Shown here: positions 45,686 through 53,014 of the stretch, in pieces | Numbering within the stretch: position 1 is the first letter of the stretch | Layout: every line of letters starts with the position of its first letter | Assembly: GCF_004307425.1 (NCBI RefSeq) | Contig: NZ_SEWZ01000002.1 | Location: 314,935 to 378,934, forward strand | Origin: Aquirufa antheringensis | GTDB taxonomy: Bacteria > Bacteroidota > Bacteroidia > Cytophagales > Spirosomataceae | Reading direction: 5' to 3' | DNA: 64,000 bases | The notes under the pieces: generated by a model | The model's input: only the letters and a program-made list of their open reading frames with translations | The model's database searches: none | Told to the model about the DNA's origin: nothing | Made by a program: the position numbers and the translations under genes

Positions 45686-47053
45686 ATGAACCGATTCTTT
45701 GCCCTTTTACTTTTCATCCCTCTTTTTACCCAGGCGCAGTTTAAAATCACTGTTTCCCGCACAAAAGACCCCGTTTATTTCCGTGGAACCCTGTTTGATG
45801 AGAAGAATTATTTGGCCAAAGATACGGTGCGCGGCACACTTTTAACATCGAAAACCCCCATCAAAGGCGGTATCTATTACCTACAATTCGCTCCATCCAA
45901 AGAGCGCATTTACTTCAATATCGAGAACAACGATCAATTCGCTTTGACCTTTTCCGGCCCGGCCTATTTAGCCACAGCCCACTCCTCAGACCCGAAAAAC
46001 GAAGTATTTTTGAACTACCAAAGACTCGAAAAATCCTTCTCCGTCATCGACTCCCTGTACCAGGTAGAAATTGCGCGCGGCCGCAAGTTCAAGTTCGCGG
46101 AGAAAGCGGCCTTTTTCCAGTCCAAAACGGCTGCCTTAGTCGCCTTCCGCAAGAAAGCTCTTGCTACGCTTCCTCCCTCTTCTACGCTTGCGCTCTATTT
46201 TAAATCACTCAATACGCTAGACGAATCAGTTCCTAGCCGTACGGACTACGCGGCTCGTGTCCGCTTTTTCACAAAGATTCCGTTCAGCGATGGCAAGTTA
46301 TTGTTCACCCCCGTTTACCGTTCTTTGCTCGTAGAATACCTCTCCTATTATCCTTTGCAGGCTGATTCGATCCGTGTAGGTGTAGAAAAGGCGATGTCCA
46401 AAATCGACTGCGGCGCCAAATCCTATCCCTTCCTTTTCGACTATTTCTCCAGCGTGATGAAGAACCGAAACATCGTAGGAAACACAGAGGGCTATGCCTG
46501 GTTTTTAACCAAATACGGGGTAGGGAATGCGTGCGGCGCGTTTACCGCCGCGCAGAAAAAAGCCTTTAAAGAAGAAGCCGAAAAATTGAGCGCCTTAAAA
46601 TCGAACGCAGTCGCCGCAAACATCGTGCTAAAAGACACCGCCGGTGCCACCCAGGACCTCCATAAATTCGCATCAGAAAACGATTACACCCTTTTAATGT
46701 TCTACGCACCCACCTGTGATCATTGCCAAAAAGAGGTCCCCGAAATCGACTCCACCACCTCTGTCATCTCCCGCATCATGAACCTAAAAATAGGTCGCTT
46801 CGCGGTCTGCAACGAACCCGGCGTATCCCGCGCTGTTTGGCTTGATTTCATTTCTAAATACCGCGTAAACACGAACGTCCTCCACGTCGACTTACCCGCT
46901 AATTCCCCCTTGCGCAGCACCTACGACGCCTTCTCAAACCCCACCTTTTATCTCTTAAACCGCAAAGGCGAAATCGTGGCTAAAAAAATCAGCCCCACCA
47001 CCCTCCGAAAATACTTCGCCGGGCTACAGTCTGCGCGCCCTAATGTGCCCTAG
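45686..47053 (+). CDS. TlpA-like thioredoxin-fold protein, periplasmic
   Basis: A 455-residue exported protein. Signal peptide 1-17 (ending TQAQ); a beta-rich N-terminal region (about 20-95) like the DUF4369-type domains; a helical middle (about 110-310); then a thioredoxin domain (about 312-455) with the redox motif CDHC at 344-347 in LLMFYAPTCDHCQKE. These multi-domain proteins are widespread in Bacteroidota, presumably for periplasmic disulfide reduction or cytochrome maturation. Divergent from hipBA. The repeat copy D begins a few bases after the stop. Confidence 0.85.
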   Translation: MNRFFALLLFIPLFTQAQFKITVSRTKDPVYFRGTLFDEKNYLAKDTVRGTLLTSKTPIKGGIYYLQFAPSKERIYFNIENNDQFALTFSGPAYLATAHSSDPKNEVFLNYQRLEKSFSVIDSLYQVEIARGRKFKFAEKAAFFQSKTAALVAFRKKALATLPPSSTLALYFKSLNTLDESVPSRTDYAARVRFFTKIPFSDGKLLFTPVYRSLLVEYLSYYPLQADSIRVGVEKAMSKIDCGAKSYPFLFDYFSSVMKNRNIVGNTEGYAWFLTKYGVGNACGAFTAAQKKAFKEEAEKLSALKSNAVAANIVLKDTAGATQDLHKFASENDYTLLMFYAPTCDHCQKEVPEIDSTTSVISRIMNLKIGRFAVCNEPGVSRAVWLDFISKYRVNTNVLHVDLPANSPLRSTYDAFSNPTFYLLNRKGEIVAKKISPTTLRKYFAGLQSARPNVP

Positions 47054-47056
47054 CGT

Positions 47057-47133
47057 ACTCTAATGGCACTATGCTGTGAAATAAACGTCGAGGCACGCAG
47101 AGGACTTTTCAGGTATTGACACATACTGTCAAT
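47057..47133 (+). repeat. Dispersed repeat copy D
   Basis: Same repeat as copy A: CTCTAATGGCACTAT, then TGTGAAATAAACGTCGAGG, then CTTTTCAGGTATTGACA and ACTGTCAAT. Its inverted partner is copy C at 47946, and the DUF4160/DUF2442 pair lies between them. Confidence 0.85.
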
Positions 47134-47212
47134 TCCCCCGTTATGATTATCAATAACCTGATAGGTTTAGGCTGAAAATTGTTAGAGGTTTGCAAATATA
47201 ACCACTAATAAA

Positions 47213-47461
47213 ATGCCCGAAATTTGCCGATTCTACGGCCTAACGATTTACATGTTCTTCAACGATCATCTACCTCCGCACTTCAAAGTAAAATTTGCAG
47301 AATTCGAGGCCAATATCAAAATTCTAGACGGCTCGATTCTAACTGGAAATTTGCCAAAGAATAAACTCAAGCTAGTACAAGCATGGGCAGAAATTCATAC
47401 ATTTGAATTAATCACTATGTGGGATAGCAAGATTTTTCACAGTATTAAACCACTTCAATAA
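47213..47461 (+). CDS. DUF4160 domain protein
   Basis: An 82-residue protein with the DUF4160 pattern: MPEICRFYGLTIYMFFNDH, PPHFKVKF and an ending AWAEIHTFELITMWD. Function is not established; the gene is typically paired with a DUF2442 gene, and the pair has been suggested to be toxin-antitoxin-like. Here its stop overlaps the DUF2442 start by one base (TAATG). Confidence 0.88.
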   Translation: MPEICRFYGLTIYMFFNDHLPPHFKVKFAEFEANIKILDGSILTGNLPKNKLKLVQAWAEIHTFELITMWDSKIFHSIKPLQ

Positions 47462-47751
47462 TGATACGCATAGATAAAATCATCGAAATTGCTCCCTATT
47501 ATGTTGACTGCCTTTTCAATACGGGAGAACTAAAGCGAATTGAAGTGCTACCGCTGCTTTTAAATCACCAAAATTTAAATGGAATTGATCAATTAAAAGA
47601 CCATTCAATCTTTGAAAAAGCGCTCATTGGTGAAATGGGCGAACTAAAATGGGAGAAAATCATTTTATCGCCCAAGGATGATTCAGGAAAGCGTTGGGAT
47701 TACGATATCTCTCCTGAGTTTGCATATGAAATAGGCAATATTTTGGTTTAA
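47461..47751 (+). CDS. DUF2442 domain protein
   Basis: A 96-residue protein of the DUF2442 type (VDCLFNTGELKRIEVLPLL, LGEMGELKWE-like region, then SPEFAYEIG). Translationally coupled to the DUF4160 gene. Function unknown. The pair, with a putative small RNA behind it, is the only cargo between repeat copies D and C. Confidence 0.85.
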   Translation: MIRIDKIIEIAPYYVDCLFNTGELKRIEVLPLLLNHQNLNGIDQLKDHSIFEKALIGEMGELKWEKIILSPKDDSGKRWDYDISPEFAYEIGNILV

Positions 47752-47814
47752 ATCCGGCAATTATTTAACCGTAAAATAAATCATACACAATCGTCATTAA
47801 TCCATTTTTCCTCC

Positions 47815-47923
47815 TACCTTTATCTCAGTTTTAAACAAACACAAAATGAAAAAAGATGTAATTGTAGGCTAAGCGCCTAATTAATATTCGAATTGAAAAA
47901 GCCTGAATCTTCAGGTTTTTTTT
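47815..47923 (+). ncRNA. Putative short transcript with 8-codon leader and terminator
   Basis: TACCTTTA at 47815-47822 is one base off the TAnnTTTG promoter element. Then an 8-codon frame at 47846-47872 (MKKDVIVG) ends in a small hairpin whose loop holds the stop codon (TAGGC at 47865-47869, GCCTA at 47875-47879). A terminator closes the unit. No gene follows in this direction, so this looks like a free-standing small RNA or a leader that lost its gene. The remainder of the 409-bp gap is repeat DNA. Confidence 0.4.
47897..47923 (+). terminator. Intrinsic terminator
   Basis: Stem CCTGAA (47902-47907) with TTCAGG (47910-47915), extended by G-T and A-T pairs and followed by eight T. The loop is tight (2-4 nt). 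Confidence 0.7.
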
Positions 47924-47945
47924 ATGCCCTGAAAACAGGAAGATA

Positions 47946-48017
47946 ATTGACACATTCTGTCAATACCTGAAAAGCCCTCTGCGTACCTCGACGTTTATTT
48001 CACACATTAATGCCCAT
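47946..48017 (-). repeat. Dispersed repeat copy C (inverted partner of D)
   Basis: Reverse complement of the repeat: ATTGACACATTCTGTCAAT, ACCTGAAAAGCCCTCTGCG, TACCTCGACGTTTATTTCAC. The outer end (GCATTAATG) is more diverged than in the other copies. It is followed 23 bp later by mini-hairpin array 3, the same spacing logic as copy B and array 2. Confidence 0.82.
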
Positions 48018-48039
48018 AAGCCCCGTAAACAACATATAT

Positions 48040-48175
48040 GACTAAATCGCGAAGCGATGACTAAGCCGCAGGCGACTAAACGGCCTCGCCGTGACTAAGC
48101 CGCAGGCGACTCTTTGACTAAGGCGCGAAGCGCCGATCCGACTAAGCGGCTCCGCCGCGACTAAGTCCGCAGGAC
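48040..48175 (+). repeat. Mini-hairpin array 3 (seven GACTAA-hairpin units) running into the GH3 gene end
   Basis: Seven units of 15-24 bp: GACTAAA/G followed by TCGC-GAA-GCGA, CC-GCA-GG, CGGC-CTC-GCCG, CC-GCA-GG, GCGC-GAA-GCGC, CGGC-TCC-GCCG and TCC-GCA-GGA. One 8-bp GACTCTTT spacer interrupts the array after unit 4. The last unit supplies the stop codon and last residues (LRT) of the GH3-family gene on the minus strand. Confidence 0.88.
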
Positions 48176-49651
48176 GCCTTCTGCCAGCCCCCGGTCATTC
48201 GAGAGGCGGGGAACTTTGTTTTGGCCCCCTAATTTACCCTGTGACTTCATATACGAGATAAAGGCTCCTGCGGGAAGCGAGGTAAGCACTAAAGGACGCA
48301 AGATGGACCCCGTAATCAGGTCGCGGTAATAGATATTTTGCGCGCACATGGACGCGTCTAAAGCCTCCTGAAAAGTAGATAAAGACGACGGCGGCGACGA
48401 AAACTCGATCAGCCACTCATGGTAGGGTAAACCCGAAGAAGGGGAAACCTGCGGTGCGACAGTAAACTCAACGACTCGCGCTTCAGGACAAGCTAAAAGT
48501 GCAGCGGCGAGAGCTTTCTCGACTTCTTCAGCGATGACGTGTTCTCCAAAAGCCGAAATAAAGTGCTTAATCCGACCCGTCACCACAATGCGGTAAGGAT
48601 TCAAGGAAACGAACTTCACGGTATCGCCGATGGAATAGGACCAAAGGCCGGCATTCGTCGTTAATAATAGCGCGTAATTAACGTCCAATGAGACCTCTGT
48701 GAGGCTTAAACGGACTGGGTTAGCGCCGAAATAGGTATCCGTAGGAACAAACTCAAAGAAAATCCCGCCGTCCACGTTCAGTAAAAGCCCTGGTTCGCCC
48801 GAAGAGTCGTCAAACGCAATGAACCCCTCCGAAGCGGGATATGTCTCCACCACGTCAATTTCTCGGCCTATCGAAGCCATTAGTTTCTCGCGGTAAGGTT
48901 CGAAGTTCACACCGCCGGTCACGAAGACCTGGAAATCGGGGAAGAGGTCGCCTATTTTTTGGCCAGATAACTCCTCTAACCGATCAAAATACATCTGCAC
49001 CCAAGGCGGAATCCCGGAAATCAATCCCATCCGCTTCGAAATCGTTTCTTGCACAATGGCCTCGAGCTTTTGCTCCCAATCTTCGATGCAATTCGTCTGG
49101 TAAGACGGCATCTGATTTCCGCGCAAATAGCCCGGTACGTGGTGGTTCACGATACCAGAAAGGCGGCCCGTGGGAACACCATTCGTCTCGGTCATCTCCG
49201 GAGAACCGCTTAGAAAAATCAATTTCCGGTCTAAAAACGAGGAATTCCCGCTGTAATACACGTAATGCAACAAGGCATCCCGCGCAGCAGTAATGTGAAA
49301 AGGCATCGAATCCGATGAGATGGGGATGTATTTGACGCCGGAGGTGGTGCCGGAGGTTTTGGCAAAATAAGCTGGTTTTCCTGGCCAAAGAATGTCTTCT
49401 TTGCCCGCCACCACTTCGTCAATATAGGGCTTGATGTCTTCGTATTCGAAGATGGGTACGTTAGAGCGGTAGTCGAGGTAATTCTTGATTTTGGAGAACG
49501 AGTGTCCACGCCCGAAAAGCGTTTTCTCCGCCTTCGCCACCATTTGCTTTAACCAAAAGTCTTGGCGCTCAAAAGCCTGCTCCTGGCTCAAGCGGTACTT
49601 TTTGACGACACGGGCCGCTAGAGGTTTGGCAAAAAAGGAACGAATACCCAT
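48161..49651 (-). CDS. GH3-family acyl-acid amido synthetase-like protein
   Basis: A 496-residue member of the GH3 (auxin-responsive) branch of adenylate-forming enzymes. The ATP-binding loop is AKTSGTTSGVKYIPIS near 108-123; TYPASEGFIAFDD near 269 is the second nucleotide motif; TGRIKHFISAFGEHVIAEEVE near 368 matches the C-terminal hinge region. In plants GH3 enzymes conjugate amino acids to jasmonate or auxin; bacterial members have unknown acyl acids. The final residues and stop codon come from a mini-hairpin repeat unit, so the natural C-terminus may have been changed. It lies 7 bp after the TPR gene. Confidence 0.88.
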   Translation of the reverse strand: MGIRSFFAKPLAARVVKKYRLSQEQAFERQDFWLKQMVAKAEKTLFGRGHSFSKIKNYLDYRSNVPIFEYEDIKPYIDEVVAGKEDILWPGKPAYFAKTSGTTSGVKYIPISSDSMPFHITAARDALLHYVYYSGNSSFLDRKLIFLSGSPEMTETNGVPTGRLSGIVNHHVPGYLRGNQMPSYQTNCIEDWEQKLEAIVQETISKRMGLISGIPPWVQMYFDRLEELSGQKIGDLFPDFQVFVTGGVNFEPYREKLMASIGREIDVVETYPASEGFIAFDDSSGEPGLLLNVDGGIFFEFVPTDTYFGANPVRLSLTEVSLDVNYALLLTTNAGLWSYSIGDTVKFVSLNPYRIVVTGRIKHFISAFGEHVIAEEVEKALAAALLACPEARVVEFTVAPQVSPSSGLPYHEWLIEFSSPPSSLSTFQEALDASMCAQNIYYRDLITGSILRPLVLTSLPAGAFISYMKSQGKLGGQNKVPRLSNDRGLAEGVLRT

Positions 49652-49658
49652 CGCTACA

Positions 49659-50402
49659 CTATTTAAATATGCCTTTGGGATCTGGCATTTTGGCCGCTAA
49701 CTGCGAACCAAAATTCAAGTCCAATTGCAAAATATCAGCCATGCGAGCTTCGTGGAAATAAGTCCACGCTAACTCGTAATTCTCTTTGTAATAAGCTACC
49801 TGGCAACGCTTCATCCACGCATTTGCGTTCTTCGGATCCTGCGCTAAGGCATGCTTTAATTCTGTTTCTACCTCGTCCAAGTTTCCACAATCTTGGCCTT
49901 TCTGATAACAATCTAACTTCACAATGGCATAATCCACGCGCATCATCGACTGCGTAGTATCTAACTCTAATCCCTTGTTTAACAGGCGAATAGCTAAATC
50001 ATTGTCCCCTCTTTGGAAAGAAATAACCCCTAATCCCCAAAACGCATCCACGCTATTCGGGTCCAAGGCACTGATTAAATTAAATCGTTGTGTTGCGGTG
50101 TCTAATCGGGCGGTAGCTACATATTCCCATGCGCGTTCCGCGAAAAAAGCCACGGCTTCCGCTCTCGAGCCAAAAGAGGCATCGCAGCTCGCCACAAATT
50201 CATTTAATTCCTTTTGATCGGCTTTCGAAAGTGGTTTCGAACCATACAAAACTTCGTACTTCGCTGCGCGAACCGGAGTATTAGTAACCGGAGTAGCCGG
50301 CGCCTTCGGCGCCGCAGCCGCTTCACTCTTTGCGGTCTTCGTCTGCGAAAACGCAGTGAAACCAGCCATCGAAATCAAACACAATAACAGAACTCTCTTC
50401 AT
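49659..50402 (-). CDS. Secreted tetratricopeptide repeat protein
   Basis: A 247-residue protein. The start at 50402 (MKRVLLLCLISMAGFTAFSQ) gives a signal peptide; the longer frame to 50510 would overlap the helicase gene and lacks one. An Ala/Pro-rich linker (about 20-45) precedes three or four TPR units (about 90-240; VDAFWGLGVISFQRGDNDLA, ANAWMKRCQVAYYKENYELA). It probably serves as a periplasmic scaffold. Located between the helicase (10-bp gap) and GH3 genes on the same strand. Confidence 0.8.
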   Translation of the reverse strand: MKRVLLLCLISMAGFTAFSQTKTAKSEAAAAPKAPATPVTNTPVRAAKYEVLYGSKPLSKADQKELNEFVASCDASFGSRAEAVAFFAERAWEYVATARLDTATQRFNLISALDPNSVDAFWGLGVISFQRGDNDLAIRLLNKGLELDTTQSMMRVDYAIVKLDCYQKGQDCGNLDEVETELKHALAQDPKNANAWMKRCQVAYYKENYELAWTYFHEARMADILQLDLNFGSQLAAKMPDPKGIFK

Positions 50403-50412
50403 AATCACAAAA

Positions 50413-51837
50413 CTAACGTTTCTTTTTATTGGACGCTGCGCCAGGACGGAATTTTGCATTCTTTCCCGGACGGTTATTTCGAACAATAGGTTTGGGACCT
50501 TGAACGGCACCGCCTTTCGGTCCAGCTTTGGTAACAGCCTTTTTCTGAGGCACTTTCTTGCCTGCTGCTTTGGCCTTAATCACCCATTTTTTATCGTGGA
50601 ACGCACCCTTAAAGTCCGGATCCTCGCGTTTGCGCTGGTCATCGACCGCGCGTAACATATCTTGTTGCTCTAAAAACGGCGTTTCTTCGATCTTAATTCC
50701 TTCCGGCAGCTGTTCGATTTCAATCTTCTGCTGAATGATCTCCTCGATTTTCGTCCAGTGGTAACTTTCCGCTAACGTAATAAAGGTAATCGACTCCCCT
50801 ATCTCCTCTGCACGACCCGTACGGCCGATTCGGTGGACATAATCCTCGTAAATCAAGGGCACATCGAAGTTGATTACGTGGGAAACTTTGGGGATATCAA
50901 TCCCGCGAGCCGCCACATCCGTCGTCACTAAAACGCGCACATTTCCCTCTCGGAATTGCGCCATCGCGTTGATACGCGTGTTTTGACCTTTGTTCGAGTG
51001 AATTACGCGAACCTGGTCTTTCGGTAAGGATTTCAACAACCACTTCTCCACCTCATTTGCCGCATCTTTCGAGCGACAGAAAACCATAACCCTATGAAAA
51101 TCAGGGTTTTGCATAAAGTATGCGAGGGCGTGTAGCTTCGTCAATAAGTTTGGTGCCTCATAGACCGATTGCGTCACCTGACTCGCTGGCGTAGCCTGCG
51201 GGGTGATTTCGATCTTCATCGGAAACTCCAAAAACTCGTGAGACAAGTTCTCCACCTTCTCAGGGAAAGTCGCGGAAAACAATCCGTTCATCCGTTTTTT
51301 GTACGGTATTTTCTCCAAAATCTGACGAATCTGCGGCATAAAGCCCATATCCATCATCTTATCTGCTTCGTCTAAAATCAAGAATTTCAATTCCTTCACC
51401 ACGATCACATCCTTGCGGTACAATTCTAAGAATCGACCCGGCGTAGAAACGAGGATGTCGATGCCTTCCTCGAGGGCTTGGATCTGAGGTTTTGGCCCTA
51501 ATCCTCCGTATAACGCTAAAATACGCAAGTCCGTAAACTGCGCTAAACCGATCATAACGGTGTGAATCTGCATCACCAGCTCGCGGGTAGGCGCCAAAAT
51601 CAAGGCACGCGGGTTCTTTCCCTGCGCATATTTGCAGCGCATCAAGATAGGCAACGCATAGGCAGCCGTCTTTCCGGTCCCCGTTTGCGCAATTCCCAGC
51701 AAATCGTGGCCTTGCAATAATAACGGAATGGCCTTCTCCTGGATCGGAGTTGGTTTCGTATAACCCACCGCGGTACACGCGCGTTGCAGCTGTGGATTTA
51801 ATCCCAAACTTAAAAATTCATCCATTGGATTCGGCAT
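50413..51837 (-). CDS. DEAD-box ATP-dependent RNA helicase, RhlE type
   Basis: A 474-residue helicase with all core motifs: Q motif TKPTPIQEKAIP (27-38), Walker A AQTGTGKT (50-57), PTRELVMQ, DEAD at 156-159, SAT in GLFSATFPEKV, and HRIGRTGRAEE. A Lys/Arg/Gly-rich basic tail (about 430-474) should bind RNA. Role: ribosome assembly or RNA turnover. It has an exact TAnnTTTG promoter element on the minus strand at 51851-51858, with a leader of only about 8 nt. Confidence 0.95.
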   Translation of the reverse strand: MPNPMDEFLSLGLNPQLQRACTAVGYTKPTPIQEKAIPLLLQGHDLLGIAQTGTGKTAAYALPILMRCKYAQGKNPRALILAPTRELVMQIHTVMIGLAQFTDLRILALYGGLGPKPQIQALEEGIDILVSTPGRFLELYRKDVIVVKELKFLILDEADKMMDMGFMPQIRQILEKIPYKKRMNGLFSATFPEKVENLSHEFLEFPMKIEITPQATPASQVTQSVYEAPNLLTKLHALAYFMQNPDFHRVMVFCRSKDAANEVEKWLLKSLPKDQVRVIHSNKGQNTRINAMAQFREGNVRVLVTTDVAARGIDIPKVSHVINFDVPLIYEDYVHRIGRTGRAEEIGESITFITLAESYHWTKIEEIIQQKIEIEQLPEGIKIEETPFLEQQDMLRAVDDQRKREDPDFKGAFHDKKWVIKAKAAGKKVPQKKAVTKAGPKGGAVQGPKPIVRNNRPGKNAKFRPGAASNKKKR

Positions 51838-51850
51838 TGTAGTAGATTTG

Positions 51851-51858
51851 CAAAGGTA
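51851..51858 (-). promoter_or_regulatory. -7 promoter element (TACCTTTG) of the helicase gene
   Basis: Exact TAnnTTTG on the minus strand, 13 bp before the helicase start codon. A matching element for the divergent ClC gene lies 17 bp away, so the two promoters are back to back. Confidence 0.7.
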
Positions 51859-51874
51859 GGGAAAATATAATTCT

Positions 51875-51882
51875 TACCTTTG
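51875..51882 (+). promoter_or_regulatory. -7 promoter element (TACCTTTG) of the ClC gene
   Basis: Exact TAnnTTTG, 19 bp before the TTG start codon of the chloride channel gene. It supports that TTG as the start, because an in-frame stop (TGA, 51881-51883) overlaps the element. Confidence 0.7.
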
Positions 51883-51901
51883 AAACAAAAATACGATTGT
51901 T

Positions 51902-53005
51902 TTGGCTCAAATTAAGGCATTTCTGACGAATCTAGGCCTATTGGTCGCACTCTCCTTCGCCACAGGGAGCCTTTCTTCGCTATTTTTAGCCGGCCTCGAC
52001 TGGATTCAACACAACGGATCCTACCTCTATGCCTTACCTCTGGTAGGTTTAATTTTCCAAAGCTTCAAAGTCCCAGCCTACCTCATCATCCCCGCCACCT
52101 GGCTCAGCCATTTGGCAGGAGCGTCTGTTGGTCGCGAGGGAACGGCAGTAACCACAGGTCGAGAATTGGGTCGCGTACTGGGAGAGAAAATTACATCTTC
52201 TACTATTTTTCCCAAAGCAGGTATGGCCGCCGGCTTCGGCTCCGTTTTTGGGACGCCACTCGCCGGAGCCTTTTTTGCACTCGAAGTAGGCGAGGTGGGC
52301 AAAATTAATTTTCGCCACATCCCCGCCTGTCTTTTCGCTGCCTTTTTCGCAAATTATGTAAGTCTCCACGTGTACGGCACAAAACATCTTTCTTACCCTT
52401 CTGTTTTTTTGCCCGAGTTTTCAGGTGCATTTTATGCGAAATTAGCGCTCCTTGGCCTATTTTTAGCCCTAATTGCCTTTCTCTATAAGCGCTCAGAATC
52501 GATTATAATTGCTGCGCTCGACAAATCACCCGTACAAGGTCCTCTAAAAGGGATTCTCGCGGGCTTGATTTTGTTCGGCGTACTAAACATCCCGGTGTTT
52601 CACGAAACGATCGGACTCGGTTCGGAATTTTTACTTAGACCATTTACGTCGGTCGCACCAGACTTCGCCCTTTGGAAAATGCTGGCTACAAACCTGAGTT
52701 TAGGTCTCGGATTTAAAGGGGGAGAAGCGACGCCCTTGTTTTTGATCGGGTCACATGCGGCGTCCGGTTTCGCCTCTTGGTTTTCATTGCCTTTGGGATT
52801 GTCGGCAGCCATCGGCTTCGTCAGTTTATATGGAGGTCTTGCCAAAACTCCGCTTGCCGCCACCTTCCTAGGCATGGAACTTTTTGGTCCATCTGCCTGG
52901 TTCATCTATTTCATCATCACCCTGATCGTCCTATTCGGCTCAGGTAAAAAAGGAATTTTCTCTAATCAAACCTGGGCAGATTACCTACCTAAACCCATCT
53001 ACTAA
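51902..53005 (+). CDS. Short ClC-family chloride channel/antiporter
   Basis: A 367-residue integral membrane protein with about ten hydrophobic helices. Family signatures: GREGT at 77-81 with Glu79 matching the gating glutamate of H+/Cl- exchangers, FGTPLAGAFFALEV, and LGFKGGEATPLFLIGSHAAS for the second half. The N-terminus is shorter than in typical ClC proteins and begins with a TTG codon; no ATG is available before an in-frame stop. It heads a plus-strand run with the M14 peptidase (9-bp gap). Confidence 0.88.
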   Translation: MAQIKAFLTNLGLLVALSFATGSLSSLFLAGLDWIQHNGSYLYALPLVGLIFQSFKVPAYLIIPATWLSHLAGASVGREGTAVTTGRELGRVLGEKITSSTIFPKAGMAAGFGSVFGTPLAGAFFALEVGEVGKINFRHIPACLFAAFFANYVSLHVYGTKHLSYPSVFLPEFSGAFYAKLALLGLFLALIAFLYKRSESIIIAALDKSPVQGPLKGILAGLILFGVLNIPVFHETIGLGSEFLLRPFTSVAPDFALWKMLATNLSLGLGFKGGEATPLFLIGSHAASGFASWFSLPLGLSAAIGFVSLYGGLAKTPLAATFLGMELFGPSAWFIYFIITLIVLFGSGKKGIFSNQTWADYLPKPIY

Positions 53006-53014
53006 ATAGCACTA

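Noticed and set aside
42631..48175. CRISPR array
   Set aside because: Units are 15-28 bp with no constant repeat plus unique spacer pattern; the constant part is only 6-7 bp, the rest is palindromic, and no cas gene is present.
48841..49293. A 150-codon plus-strand Arg/Ser-rich frame inside the GH3 gene
   Set aside because: The opposite strand has full-length GH3-family similarity with motifs; this frame has none.
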